From positions 14,389 to 78,388 of the forward strand of contig CAJUDX010000007.1 in the NCBI GenBank assembly GCA_910584785.1: 64,000 nt of DNA. The letters run 5' to 3'. Below the pieces are notes generated by a model that was not told the origin of the DNA, did no database searches, and was given only the letters and a program-made list of their open reading frames with translations. This document shows positions 51,820-60,940 of this stretch, one piece after another. A program made the translations under genes and the position numbers. Source of the DNA: an uncultured Lachnospiraceae bacterium. Lineage in GTDB: Bacteria; Bacillota; Clostridia; Lachnospirales; Lachnospiraceae. How positions within the stretch are numbered: the stretch's first letter is position 1; the number at the start of each line of letters is the position of its first letter.

Positions 51820-53064
51820 TCAGGTAGGGCCTGCACCCCTTGTTGTTCCCCGCCGCAGAAGTCTGCCGACGATGGAGGTCTGCAGTTCAAAACCCAGGGC
51901 CAGTGCCCGTTCGTCGATATCAAAGTTGGAGCTGTGCAGGGGGGCGGTGATTCCCTTTTCTTTGCAGGCACAGCCCAGATGGTAAAAAGCGCCGGAAGCC
52001 TTATTCAGGAAAAAGGAAAAGTCCTCAACCCCCAGGCTGGGGTGTTCTTTAAAGTGGATATGCGCAAGATCCAGGCGGCGGGCAGCCGCTTCTTTAATTA
52101 CATCGACGATTTCATTATCATTGACTAAGGCGTCATAGCCGGGATGGATGATAAATTCCCCTGTTCCGCCATAGGCGCTGCAGGTTTCTTCCACGATACA
52201 GCGGATGCGCTCAAGAAGATGACGGCGCAGGGTATTATCAGTGGTTCGCAGGGTTCCGGTCAGTTTTACCTGGTCAGCGATAATATTATGGGCAGTTCCG
52301 CCCTCAATGGTTCCTATGGATAAGACGGCATTTTTTAATGGGGGCAGGCTGCGGCTGATGACGGTCTGCAGATTCTGGATGACAGCGGAAGCCATCACGA
52401 TGGCATCCAGGCCCTGCTCCGGGTGGGAGCAGTGGCTGGATTTGCCGTGGATAAGGATGGACAGTTCATCCGAGGCAGCATTTAAGTCGTTATAGCGCAG
52501 TTCAACTTCACCATACTCTAAAGTGGGCATCATATGGAGGCCGATAACATAATCAACCTGGGGATTTTCCATGCAGCCCTCATTTACCATGCGCTCAGCA
52601 CCGCCGATGGTTTCCTCAGCCGGCTGGAAAAAGATTTTAACAATTCCGCCCCATTCCCGCTCGTGCTGTTTAAGAAAGTGGGCTACACCAAGGGCAATTG
52701 CTGTGTGGGCGTCGTGACCGCAGGCGTGCATCACACCGTCGTTTTGGGAGCAGTAGGGACGGTTTTTGTCCTCCTGTAAGGGCAAAGCATCAATATCGGC
52801 ACGCAGGGCAACCACAGGGAGCTTCCGCGCACAATTTGCACCCATTTCTCCCTGGATGGTGGCAACAATTCCGGTGTCTGCGACAGGGAATACAAAGGGG
52901 ATTTCCCACTGCCTTAAGTATTCCATAATCAGGGCACTTGTTTTTATTTCTTTAGTGCCCAGTTCCGGGCAGGCATGCAGTCTGCGCCGAATGGAAATTA
53001 ATTCTTCTTCCATAAAAACTGCCTGTTGTTTTACAAATTCTGTATGAAAAATGGACATAGCCAT
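51820..53064 (-). CDS. M20 family metallo-amidohydrolase
   Basis: 414 residues of the M20D amidohydrolase group (hippurate, N-acyl amino acid and indole-acetyl amino acid hydrolases). IRRRLHACPELGTKE, VALRADIDALPLQE, GVMHACGHDAHTAIALG, FFQPAEETIGGAERMV (catalytic Glu) and GVEDFSFFL supply the two-metal site, with a dimerisation domain around 190-300. It would free amino acids from N-acyl conjugates in the cytoplasm. GGAGAAT sets the ATG at 53064; the frame extends to 53103. A tandem-repeat leader precedes it. Confidence 0.92.
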   Translation of the reverse strand: MAMSIFHTEFVKQQAVFMEEELISIRRRLHACPELGTKEIKTSALIMEYLRQWEIPFVFPVADTGIVATIQGEMGANCARKLPVVALRADIDALPLQEDKNRPYCSQNDGVMHACGHDAHTAIALGVAHFLKQHEREWGGIVKIFFQPAEETIGGAERMVNEGCMENPQVDYVIGLHMMPTLEYGEVELRYNDLNAASDELSILIHGKSSHCSHPEQGLDAIVMASAVIQNLQTVISRSLPPLKNAVLSIGTIEGGTAHNIIADQVKLTGTLRTTDNTLRRHLLERIRCIVEETCSAYGGTGEFIIHPGYDALVNDNEIVDVIKEAAARRLDLAHIHFKEHPSLGVEDFSFFLNKASGAFYHLGCACKEKGITAPLHSSNFDIDERALALGFELQTSIVGRLLRRGTTRGAGPT

Positions 53065-53078
53065 ATTCTCCTTTTCCG

Positions 53079-53174
53079 TTTTGAAGCGCTTATTGTTCTT
53101 CATTTGCTGTTTTTGAAGCGTTTGCTGCTCTTCGTTTGCTTCTTCTGAAGAGTTTGCTGCTTTTCATTTGTTGT
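53079..53174. repeat. Three tandem 32-bp repeats before the M20 gene
   Basis: Units 53079-53110, 53111-53142 and 53143-53174 all follow the pattern TTTTGAAGCGTTTGCTG-N-TCTTCATTTGCTG with scattered changes. They lie directly upstream of the M20 ribosome site, probably in its leader. No protein is credibly encoded. Confidence 0.65.
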
Positions 53175-53442
53175 TTGCTTTAGACAGTATAGCATACTTT
53201 TTTTCTGATGGATATTACAATTTTTTTTAAAATTTTGGCACACTTTTTTGCAGATTAACCGAGGTGTGCAGAGATTTGAAAAAAGCTTATGCATTGTCGC
53301 TGAAAATAAGTACAATATAGTTTGATTTCCTGCTATTCCTTCTCAAAATTCCGGTTCAGTTGGGCCCTAAGCTGCAGATTTTTTTCTTTTCCTCTTCCAA
53401 GTCCGTTTCTAACTGTATAGATTTGGCGGCGCTGCAGGGTTA

Positions 53443-53478
53443 TTTAACAAGTGCTTAACAGGGGGCTGAACAGTAACA
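53443..53478 (+). repeat. Left 36-bp inverted repeat flanking the surface protein gene
   Basis: It matches the reverse complement of 57888-57923 at 34 of 36 positions (TTTAACAAG...GGGCTGAACAGTAACA). Internally AACAAG-type units repeat twice. The pair encloses 4.4 kb with the gene at 53639. The rest of the gap 53065-53638 holds the tandem repeats at 53079-53174 and no gene. Confidence 0.75.
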
Positions 53479-53638
53479 AATGCTATGCTGTGGCTCTTTT
53501 ATATTTATTGTGATTAAGAACTCTTTTATATTCTATAACTCTTGTTGCGCTTTTGTATCTGGTCTGATACAATGATGGCAAGCACTAAAATTTGGGTGTT
53601 TTATGCGAAAGCATATTGTACAAGAACAGGAGGATTTA

Positions 53639-56600
53639 ATGAAGAAGAAAAAATCGATTGCAGCCCTTTTACTGGCGGGAACTATGCTGTTTTCCACCTT
53701 GCCGATGAATGTACTGGCAGTGGAATCCAGAGCTGTAGCCGGTGGTTTATGCGAACACCACACCAGGCATGACGCAGACTGCGGCTACATGGAGGGAACG
53801 CCGGAAATAACCTGCCGCCATGAACATACAAAGGATTGCTATACCCATGTAACCCATTGTGTTCATCAGCATGGCGAGGACTGTTATCCGGAAGAAACAG
53901 ACAGCGCTTCCGACAGCAAAGCTACTTTATCTAATGTACAGGAACGGGAGCCAGAGCACTGTTCCCATCATTGCAGTGAGGAAAGCGGCTGCAGCAGGAA
54001 AGAATTGAATTGTCTGCATAAACATGATCAAAGTTGTGGTGCTTCTTCTGCAGCGGAGGGAACACCCTGCGGCTATATCTGCAAGGTTTGCAGAGCATCC
54101 GACAGCAGCGAGGAAAACAGCAGTATAGGAAACAGTGGTACAGAAAACAGCGATACAGAAAACAGTGATACAGAAAACAGTGATACAGAAAAAGATAATT
54201 CAGAAACCAGCAATGTAGAATTGCAGAAGCCGGTGAACGTGGACGATGAACTGGAATTGCAGACGGCGCTGGATTTGGAGAAGTATTCTGCGGCAGCTAC
54301 TCTGATAATTGGAAATGTAAGCACAGTGGAAACCAATCCGGATTTACTGGGCGATGGCGGCAGTGCTTCCTATGATGCAGACACCTATACACTTACCCTG
54401 AACGATTGCCGTCTGCCGGATGGGAAAATTATTTTTACAGATTACCAGGACGAAACATTAACGATTGAGCTGAATGGTAAGAATGTGATACCCTATATTA
54501 ATGTAAGCAGTGATAAGTTAAGTTTAAGAATCACAGGAAATGGCAGCCTGGAGATGGAAAATAAAGATTCACATGCTATAATATCCAACCATGGTGATAT
54601 TGAAATCAGAGATGGCGCAACCATTACAGCCTTTTCCGATACAGATTGCGGTATCTTTGCTTTGGGCAGCATTAAAATCAGCGACAGTACAGTGACGGCA
54701 AAGGGAAATCTGGCAGGTCTGCGGGGAGATGCTGGGATTGTTATCAATGATGGCAGTACAGTCGAAGCAGATTCTGTGAGTGAATGTGCGATTTATTCAC
54801 ATTCTGGCAGTGTTGAAATCAGCGGTAGCGCAACGGTTACTGCTTCTTCTGCGGCTAATGAAAAAAACGGAATTTATACTCCTGAGGGCAAAATTACGAT
54901 TGACAGCAGCAAGGTGATTGCTGACAGCTATTATCCGGGGCTGGTTGGAACACAGGGTGTTATTATTACAGATGGCAGTGATGTTACGTCCGTTTCCAGC
55001 CATGACGCAGCAATTTATACCCCTGCTGCGATAACAATCAGTGCCAGCAAGGTAAATGCTAATGGCTATTACCCAAGCTTGTTCGGCAATCAGGGGGTTG
55101 CCATTGCGGATGGCAGCAATGTCACGGCGGTTTCCAGCAATGACTGTGCAATCTTTAGCCGCGCTGCGGTAACGATTAGCGCCAGCAAGGTAAATGCAGA
55201 AGGTTATGGTGTCGGTCTGCGGGGAAATGGAGGGGTCAGCATTGAGAATAGCAGCAAAGTTACAGCAACTGCCACAGCCCCGTCAGAGAAAGCACCAAGT
55301 GGAATTTACAGTGAAAATGACTTTGTACTCAATAACAGTGAATTGTATACAGAAAGTGAGCATCTGGGGATTTTCACGCAGAATAAGGGTACCATTTCCG
55401 GTGCATGGCTTCAGGTAAATAATGGGGTATGGGCAGAAAACAAAGACCAATACACGATTGCCGACAGTGTTATTATCGAGTCGGGAAAAGGAGTGGTTAA
55501 TGGCGATGCCAGGCTTTTTCAGGGGGCGAACCTAAGAACCGGGGATGAAATCGACATTTCCCAAAACACCTCCCTTACTGTTGAAGCAGGCGGGATAAAG
55601 ATTCTTGGCGGTACAGGCGGCGTTACGGTTGGCAGCAATGGGGAATTGCTTTTGCCTCCGGGAACCGTTTTGCAGAAGGCAGGCGATGCACAGGGTACGG
55701 AACAGATTATCGGCAATGGCGGCGGCAGCATCAGCCCTGACGGAAGGGTAGAGGACTGGTCGTCCTATCAGCTTACCTTATCTGTGCCTGTTTTTGAAGA
55801 TGCAGAATACGGCTATACACCAAAAGCCAAGGCGATAACCATTACAAACACCGGGGACAGCAATGCCACAATTTCCGATATAACCATCAGCGGCAGCGCC
55901 TTTACCATTAATTCCGGTGATAAGCTTGTCTATACAGACCGTCCCAATAATACCTGGACGATTCAGCCTAAAGCCGGATTAAATGCCGATACATACACGG
56001 GTATGATTACTGTGATCTATAATGGTAATGCCACTGCTGCCGCAGAGGTGAAATTTACCGTTAAACCCCTGCCGGTTCCCACCTATCCTGTGACGATCAA
56101 TGGCGGAAAAGGCAGCGGAATCTACAGCATGGGAGAAAAAGTCACGATTACAGCCATTGTTCCGGAAGGAAGTCATTTCACCGGCTGGACAGTGGATGCG
56201 GGCAATGTGACTTTGGAAAATTCTTCCAATCCAACCACGCTCTTCACCATGCCTGACCAGGCGGTTACCATAACGGCAAACTGGTCAGATGACAGTGGTT
56301 CCGGCGATGATTCGTCTGAAGAAAATTCTGGCGGAGGCTCTGGCTCATCCGGCAGCGGTTCTGGCTCATCCGGTGGCGGTTCTGGCTCGTCCAGCGGCAG
56401 CGCCGGGGGAGGCTTGCCTGGCAGCGGAAGCTCTGTCAGCAATACCAACAATACGGATGCTGCAGCCCCGGACACGTTTATGATCAGCAATACCAGCCCG
56501 CTTACTCCGGGCACAGATGGAAATGTGATGATAAACGATGGCGAGTTGTCTGCTGTGATTGAAAATGCTAAACAAAACATACAGGAAAATCAAACATTAA

Positions 56601-57850
56601 ATGGGCTGGTAGTAGGGGTTCCTATTATCCCGTCGGCAGGGCAGAGCGCTTTTAACATTATTCTTCAAAATGAAACAAAGAACCGTCTTGTGCAGGAGCA
56701 GGTACAGCGGTTTGAGGTTAAGATAGATGGAATGTTTTCGGTAGGCTTTGACCAGGATATACTTCAATGGTTAAATATTGCCACAGGAGGTGCCGATCTG
56801 CATCTGCGCTTTGCCAAGACAGATAGCACTGTGCTTTCCCCGCAGGCAGCAGCCGCTGTCGGCAGTCGTCCGGTTTATGACCTGACGCTTCTTAACGCAT
56901 TTGGCACAATGGAAACACCAATCACCAGCCTGGACGGGCACAGCATTTCTGTCCGCATGCTTTACACGCCTGCTGCTGATGAAAGGACAGGAAGTCTGTA
57001 TGCTGTCTACGTGGATGAAAATGGCAATGTGGAATGGCTTACGAAGTCCAGCTACGATACAGATCAGAAAGCCGTGATTTTTGAAACAGGGCATCTCAGT
57101 ACCTATGGTGTGGGTTACAAAACTCCTGTACTTGCGTTTACGGATATTGAAAATCATTGGGCGAAAAATGATATTGAATTTGCTGCCAGTCGGGATTTGC
57201 TTTCCGGAACCGGCGATGCCCAGTTCAGTCCTGACCTCGGCATGACATGGGGGATGTTTGCTGATGCACTGGGGCGTCTGGCAGGGCTTGATCCGGCAAT
57301 CCATCTGCAGACGTTATTTATGGGTACATCGATGGATACGGTTATTACCCGCGAGGAGATGGCAGTGCTTATGGCAAACTACGCAAAAACCATGGGGATT
57401 ACCCTGTCGGTCAACCATGAAACAGCAGTTTTTGCCGATGATGAACAGATCAGCAGTTGGGCAAAGGCAGAGGTGGAAGCCATGCAGCAGGCAGGCGTTC
57501 TGGCAGGGAAGGACGGGAATCTGTTTGAACCGCAGAAAGTTGCCACCCGCGCCGAGGCTGCCGCTGTCCTGCGCAGGTTTGTGGAGGTTGTTATTGACCC
57601 GCAGTCTGCCCAGGGGTGGGTGCAGAACCACAGCGCTTCGTGGCAGTACAGGAAAAATAACAAAGCAGTTACAGGCTGGCTCTACGATTCCCCAAACTGG
57701 TATTGGCTGGACGGCAGCGGCTGGATGTTTAATGGCGGCTGGCAGCAGATTGACGGCAAGTGGTATTACTTTTTTGCAGACGGAACAATGGCAGTTAATA
57801 CGGAAATTGACGGCTATAGAATCGGGATGGACGGCGCAATGGCTGATTAA
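53639..57850 (+). CDS. Large secreted surface protein with beta-helix region, SLH domains and cell-wall-binding repeats
   Basis: 1403 residues. Signal peptide (IAALLLAGTMLFSTLPMNVLA), a Cys/His-rich region (about 34-150, e.g. CRHEHTKDCYTHVTHCVHQH), acidic Ser/Thr/Glu repeats, a right-handed beta-helix-like repeat region (about 285-690, units such as ISASKVNANGYYPSLFGNQG), an Ig-like segment, an InlB-type repeat (about 815-882, EGSHFTGW), a Gly/Ser linker (about 884-927), a domain of unknown type, SLH motifs (about 1164-1320, FTDIENHWAKNDIEFA) and wall-binding repeats (WYWLDGSGWM). Likely anchored on the wall and binding glycans or host surface; the ligand is unknown. AGGAGG sets this start. 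Inverted repeats flank the gene. Confidence 0.88.
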   Translation: MKKKKSIAALLLAGTMLFSTLPMNVLAVESRAVAGGLCEHHTRHDADCGYMEGTPEITCRHEHTKDCYTHVTHCVHQHGEDCYPEETDSASDSKATLSNVQEREPEHCSHHCSEESGCSRKELNCLHKHDQSCGASSAAEGTPCGYICKVCRASDSSEENSSIGNSGTENSDTENSDTENSDTEKDNSETSNVELQKPVNVDDELELQTALDLEKYSAAATLIIGNVSTVETNPDLLGDGGSASYDADTYTLTLNDCRLPDGKIIFTDYQDETLTIELNGKNVIPYINVSSDKLSLRITGNGSLEMENKDSHAIISNHGDIEIRDGATITAFSDTDCGIFALGSIKISDSTVTAKGNLAGLRGDAGIVINDGSTVEADSVSECAIYSHSGSVEISGSATVTASSAANEKNGIYTPEGKITIDSSKVIADSYYPGLVGTQGVIITDGSDVTSVSSHDAAIYTPAAITISASKVNANGYYPSLFGNQGVAIADGSNVTAVSSNDCAIFSRAAVTISASKVNAEGYGVGLRGNGGVSIENSSKVTATATAPSEKAPSGIYSENDFVLNNSELYTESEHLGIFTQNKGTISGAWLQVNNGVWAENKDQYTIADSVIIESGKGVVNGDARLFQGANLRTGDEIDISQNTSLTVEAGGIKILGGTGGVTVGSNGELLLPPGTVLQKAGDAQGTEQIIGNGGGSISPDGRVEDWSSYQLTLSVPVFEDAEYGYTPKAKAITITNTGDSNATISDITISGSAFTINSGDKLVYTDRPNNTWTIQPKAGLNADTYTGMITVIYNGNATAAAEVKFTVKPLPVPTYPVTINGGKGSGIYSMGEKVTITAIVPEGSHFTGWTVDAGNVTLENSSNPTTLFTMPDQAVTITANWSDDSGSGDDSSEENSGGGSGSSGSGSGSSGGGSGSSSGSAGGGLPGSGSSVSNTNNTDAAAPDTFMISNTSPLTPGTDGNVMINDGELSAVIENAKQNIQENQTLNGLVVGVPIIPSAGQSAFNIILQNETKNRLVQEQVQRFEVKIDGMFSVGFDQDILQWLNIATGGADLHLRFAKTDSTVLSPQAAAAVGSRPVYDLTLLNAFGTMETPITSLDGHSISVRMLYTPAADERTGSLYAVYVDENGNVEWLTKSSYDTDQKAVIFETGHLSTYGVGYKTPVLAFTDIENHWAKNDIEFAASRDLLSGTGDAQFSPDLGMTWGMFADALGRLAGLDPAIHLQTLFMGTSMDTVITREEMAVLMANYAKTMGITLSVNHETAVFADDEQISSWAKAEVEAMQQAGVLAGKDGNLFEPQKVATRAEAAAVLRRFVEVVIDPQSAQGWVQNHSASWQYRKNNKAVTGWLYDSPNWYWLDGSGWMFNGGWQQIDGKWYYFFADGTMAVNTEIDGYRIGMDGAMAD
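54131..54190 (+). repeat. Four 15-bp tandem units inside the surface protein gene
   Basis: AACAGTGATACAGAA occurs four times in phase (one exact pair, two single-base variants), encoding repeated NSDTE. The unit length is a multiple of three, so slippage would change the stalk length without breaking the frame. Confidence 0.8.
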
Positions 57851-57887
57851 GCGCCGGAACTTTCGACAAGCCGGGATTTTCCTTTTA

Positions 57888-57923
57888 TGTTACTGTTCAG
57901 CCCCTTGTTAAGCCCTTGTTAAA
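57888..57923 (-). repeat. Right 36-bp inverted repeat flanking the surface protein gene
   Basis: Counterpart of 53443-53478 in opposite orientation, 34 of 36 identical, starting 38 bp after the stop codon. Its outer end, TGTTACTGTTCAG, also belongs to the GTTACTGT family of short repeats seen at 5974 and 34636. Confidence 0.75.
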
Positions 57924-57964
57924 AATGCCGAAATTTATCTTTTTATTTTGCGGATAAAGAATAT

Positions 57965-58009
57965 CAGACACAGATGACATGTTAATCGTCTCTGTGTCTG
58001 TATTTTTTT
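57965..58009 (+). terminator. Terminator downstream of the surface protein gene
   Basis: CAGACACAGA plus GAC pairs with GTC plus TCTGTGTCTG around a short loop and is followed by TATTTTTTT. It lies outside the right inverted repeat. The remaining gap to the tRNA holds no gene. Confidence 0.75.
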
Positions 58010-58146
58010 CGGAAGAGTTTCAGGAGGAAATCATCACTTTCCTTTTATACAGCCTGAAAGCCGCCATTGCACAAGTAGAGGCGGTTAAAACCGGAAAAAA
58101 CCGTGAAAAAAATTGCAAAAATTTTAAATAAAATTTTAAATAACAC

Positions 58147-58175
58147 TTGCAGTTTTCAAATTTTTACGCTATAAT
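58147..58175 (+). promoter_or_regulatory. Promoter of the tRNA-Arg gene
   Basis: TTGCAG (58147-58152), 17 bp and perfect TATAAT (58170-58175), ten bases before the tRNA. Confidence 0.65.
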
Positions 58176-58184
58176 ATCAACAAT

Positions 58185-58256
58185 GCGTCTGTAGCTCAGT
58201 GGATAGAGCAATGGCCTCCGGAGCCATGTGCGGAGGTTCGATTCCTCTCAGACGCA
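58185..58256 (+). tRNA. tRNA-Arg (anticodon CCG)
   Basis: Acceptor arms GCGTCTG and CAGACGC pair fully, the D arm is GCTC-AGTGGATA-GAGC, the anticodon arm is ATGGC-CTCCGGA-GCCAT with anticodon CCG reading CGG, and the T arm is GGAGG-TTCGATT-CCTCT. Discriminator base A; CCA is not encoded. Length 72 nt. Confidence 0.95.
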
Positions 58257-58496
58257 TTTTGTGTTGGAAAGGTGCCGCAGGATCGGAAAATGCCCTGATT
58301 CTGCGGCATTTTTCTATCGCGTGGGATAATAGATGGTTTAGGCAGAGGAGGTTTATAAAAGGATTTAGAAAAATCCAACGAAAATCTTACAATGATTGAT
58401 TTTTACTACAGTTTTTGCTAAAATAGGCAGGAACCTTAATAAGCAGGAACCTTAATAAAAAGGATACAGTAAAGAAAACAGACACGGAGGATATGG

Positions 58497-59585
58497 ATGA
58501 AAAGAGATAAAGATAACAAATATGGCTACAGCTCTTGGTCAATGGAGGAGGTAATACGATTTGGTCGTTTTTTCCTGCTGCCATTGCTTGTGGTGGTCTT
58601 AATTGTATTTATTTTAATGATGGATAAAAAGAAGGATTCTGTGCCGGAAGAGTCGGTGGAAGTCGCAGGAAGTCTGGAGAGTGAGGAGAGCAGTGCCGAG
58701 GAGGAAACAAACAGCCTGCCTCCGGAACAGGCGCAGATGTTTACGCCAAATAGCGTGCCGGAGGTGAACGATTTAGTGAACCGGTATTTTGCTGCCAAGG
58801 AAAAGGCGGATGCCAGTGCGATTTATCAGCTGTTTGGCTGGACAATCGAGATGGGGCAGGATGGACTGCAGCGGCAGCTTCAGTATGATGCCCGCTATAC
58901 CGAGGGCTATAGGAATATTGTCTGTTATACCACCCCAGGCGAGATTGAAGGAACATATTTGGTGTGTATCAGCTATGATTTGAAATTTAAAAATTCCCTG
59001 ACCCTAGCTCCGGGTTTTCAGTGGAGTTATGTGCGGACGGGAGCCGACGGAAATCTGTATTTGACGGTTGAGGATGAGCTGAGTGAGCCGGAGAAGGCAT
59101 TTGTTCAGGAAGCATTGGCTGCCGATGAAATAGTGCTTTTGCGGGTGGAAATTTATGCAAAGCTGCGTGCTGCCCTGGAGAGTGATCCTTTGCTTGCGGA
59201 GAGCTATGGTATTTTGGAGAAAAAGGGCGGATCGGCAGGAACAGGTCAGGCAGAACAGCATGAGGCCAATGTCCAGATTGATGGCATACCTTCGGCGGGC
59301 AATGAAAGCCAGACAAGCCAGGAAGAAAATACAGAAGATACAGGAGTTGCTCAGGACGAGGGCAATGGTGGTGGAACGGTGGATGATGCAATGATTCATA
59401 TTGAAGGCAGTGCCGGTGCGGAAGATGGAGAAAGTGCGGCAGGTACAGTGCCAGAGAGTGTAGCTGGAGAAAACAGCACAGTACCTCCTGAGGGTGCTTT
59501 AGAAGGTGCAACGGGTGCTGAAGGAAATGCAGGTGCAGAAGGAGCCTCAGCTGATGGGAACGGAACTGGAGCAGCTGGAGAATAG
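58497..59585 (+). CDS. Single-span membrane protein with extracytoplasmic domain, unknown function
   Basis: 362 residues. A short charged cytoplasmic head (MKRDKDNKYGYSSWSMEEVIRFG), one membrane helix (about 24-41, FLLPLLVVVLIVFILMM), an acidic linker, a globular region (about 80-220: VNDLVNRYFAAKEKADASAIYQLFG and strand-rich sequence, perhaps NTF2-like) and a long Gly/Ala/Glu-rich low-complexity tail. CGGAGG precedes the ATG at 58497; the earlier ATG at 58493 is out of frame. It sits 12 bp before queA. No family recognised with confidence. Confidence 0.8.
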   Translation: MKRDKDNKYGYSSWSMEEVIRFGRFFLLPLLVVVLIVFILMMDKKKDSVPEESVEVAGSLESEESSAEEETNSLPPEQAQMFTPNSVPEVNDLVNRYFAAKEKADASAIYQLFGWTIEMGQDGLQRQLQYDARYTEGYRNIVCYTTPGEIEGTYLVCISYDLKFKNSLTLAPGFQWSYVRTGADGNLYLTVEDELSEPEKAFVQEALAADEIVLLRVEIYAKLRAALESDPLLAESYGILEKKGGSAGTGQAEQHEANVQIDGIPSAGNESQTSQEENTEDTGVAQDEGNGGGTVDDAMIHIEGSAGAEDGESAAGTVPESVAGENSTVPPEGALEGATGAEGNAGAEGASADGNGTGAAGE

Positions 59586-59597
59586 GGGGAAGAACGG

Positions 59598-60623
59598 ATG
59601 AATGTCAAAGATTTTTATTTTGATCTGCCGCAGGAATTGATTGCCCAGGACCCTTTGGAGGATCGTTCGGCTTCCCGTCTTTTGGTGCTTAACCGGCGTA
59701 CGGGAAAAGTGTGCCATCGGCATTTTACGGATATTTTGGAGTATTTGCAGCCGGGGGACTGTCTGGTGATTAATGATACAAAGGTGATTCCGGCCCGGTT
59801 GTTTGGCGTAAAGAAAGAAACACAGGCGAAGATTGAACTGCTTTTATTAAAGCGCAGGGAAAATGATATCTGGGAAACCCTGGTAAAACCGGGGAAGAAG
59901 GCAAAGCCGGGAACAGAGATTGTCTTTGGGGACGGGCTGTTAACCGGAAAGGTTTTGGATACGGTGGAGGATGGAAACCGCCTGATTCAGTTTTTTTATC
60001 AGGGGATTTTTGAAGAGATTTTGGATCAACTGGGGCAAATGCCATTGCCGCCTTATATTACTCATCAGCTTAAAGATAAAACCCGCTATCAGACAGTCTA
60101 TGCCAGGCACGAGGGTTCAGCGGCGGCGCCTACGGCAGGGCTGCATTTTACAAAAGACTTATTGAAAAAGGTAGAGGAGACGGGTGTCTCCATTGCCCGG
60201 ATAACGCTGCATGTGGGGCTGGGGACGTTTCGTCCGGTGAAAGTGGAAAATGTTTTGGATCACCATATGCATTCGGAGTTTTACCAGATTGAGCCGGAAG
60301 AGGCGGCAAAGATTAACCAGGCAAAGGAGAATGGAAAAAGGGTTATCTGCGTGGGAACCACAAGCTGCCGGACGATTGAATCGGCCGCCGGAAAAGATGG
60401 TAGAGTTCCGGCGGCAAGCGGGTGGACAGATATCTTTATCTATCCGGGGTATTCATTTAAGGTGCTGGACGGACTGATTACGAATTTTCACCTGCCGGAA
60501 TCAACGCTGGTTATGCTGGTTTCTGCATTAGCGGGAAGGGAGAATGTGCTTTCGGCGTATCGGACGGCGATTCAGGAGCGGTACAGGTTCTTTTCGTTTG
60601 GCGATGCCATGCTTGTGCTGTGA
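59598..60623 (+). CDS. queA: S-adenosylmethionine:tRNA ribosyltransferase-isomerase
   Basis: 341 residues; transfers and rearranges the ribosyl group of AdoMet onto preQ1-modified tRNA to make epoxyqueuosine. DFYFDLPQELIAQDPLEDRSASRLLVL, LVINDTKVIPARLFG, GSAAAPTAGLHFT, LHVGLGTFRPV and FHLPESTLVMLVSAL are the family blocks. Its usual partner tgt is not seen within the window on this strand. Confidence 0.96.
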   Translation: MNVKDFYFDLPQELIAQDPLEDRSASRLLVLNRRTGKVCHRHFTDILEYLQPGDCLVINDTKVIPARLFGVKKETQAKIELLLLKRRENDIWETLVKPGKKAKPGTEIVFGDGLLTGKVLDTVEDGNRLIQFFYQGIFEEILDQLGQMPLPPYITHQLKDKTRYQTVYARHEGSAAAPTAGLHFTKDLLKKVEETGVSIARITLHVGLGTFRPVKVENVLDHHMHSEFYQIEPEEAAKINQAKENGKRVICVGTTSCRTIESAAGKDGRVPAASGWTDIFIYPGYSFKVLDGLITNFHLPESTLVMLVSALAGRENVLSAYRTAIQERYRFFSFGDAMLVL

Positions 60624-60792
60624 GTAAAAATAATGACGAATGTGTGACAAATTAAACTAAAGTAATATCATTTTTCTCTATTCCTTTCAGGTTCTATTTA
60701 CGCTTTCTCAAATGGTCAAAATCCTGATAAAATCAAGAAAAATCATAAAAATCCGGCCTATCTGTCTCTAAGGCAGATAAGCTGGATAAAAA

Positions 60793-60871
60793 GGGGAGGT
60801 TGTAAATCTATCGGATTTTCGTGGTTTATTTCCGCTTAAATCCGATAGATTTGCCGCCTCCCCGGTTATTT
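60793..60871 (+). terminator. Strong hairpin terminator after queA
   Basis: GGGGAGG and TAAATCTATCGGATTT pair with AAATCCGATAGATTT and CCTCCCC (60793-60863), followed by TTATTTTTTG. The 317-bp gap 60624-60940 otherwise shows nothing recognisable. Confidence 0.75.
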
Positions 60872-60940
60872 TTTGTGTATTATCGTTTATGTGCAGTTAA
60901 ATATTTGGTGTAAAAATTGGTGTATAAAATTCTGACCCTT

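Noticed and set aside
53079..53174. A CRISPR array
   Set aside because: The 32-bp units are contiguous without unique spacers and there are only three.
53100..53315. A 71-codon minus-strand frame upstream of the M20 gene
   Set aside because: Half of it is the tandem-repeat leader, it lacks a domain, and it overlaps the M20 leader; it is more likely untranslated.
54131..54190. A CRISPR or regulatory repeat in the surface protein
   Set aside because: The 15-bp units are in frame and encode the NSDTE stalk, so they are coding repeats.
58985..59511. A 174-codon minus-strand frame opposite the gene at 58497
   Set aside because: Antisense to a frame with a good ribosome site; its Leu/His/Pro-rich composition is a shadow of the Gly/Ala/Glu-rich tail.
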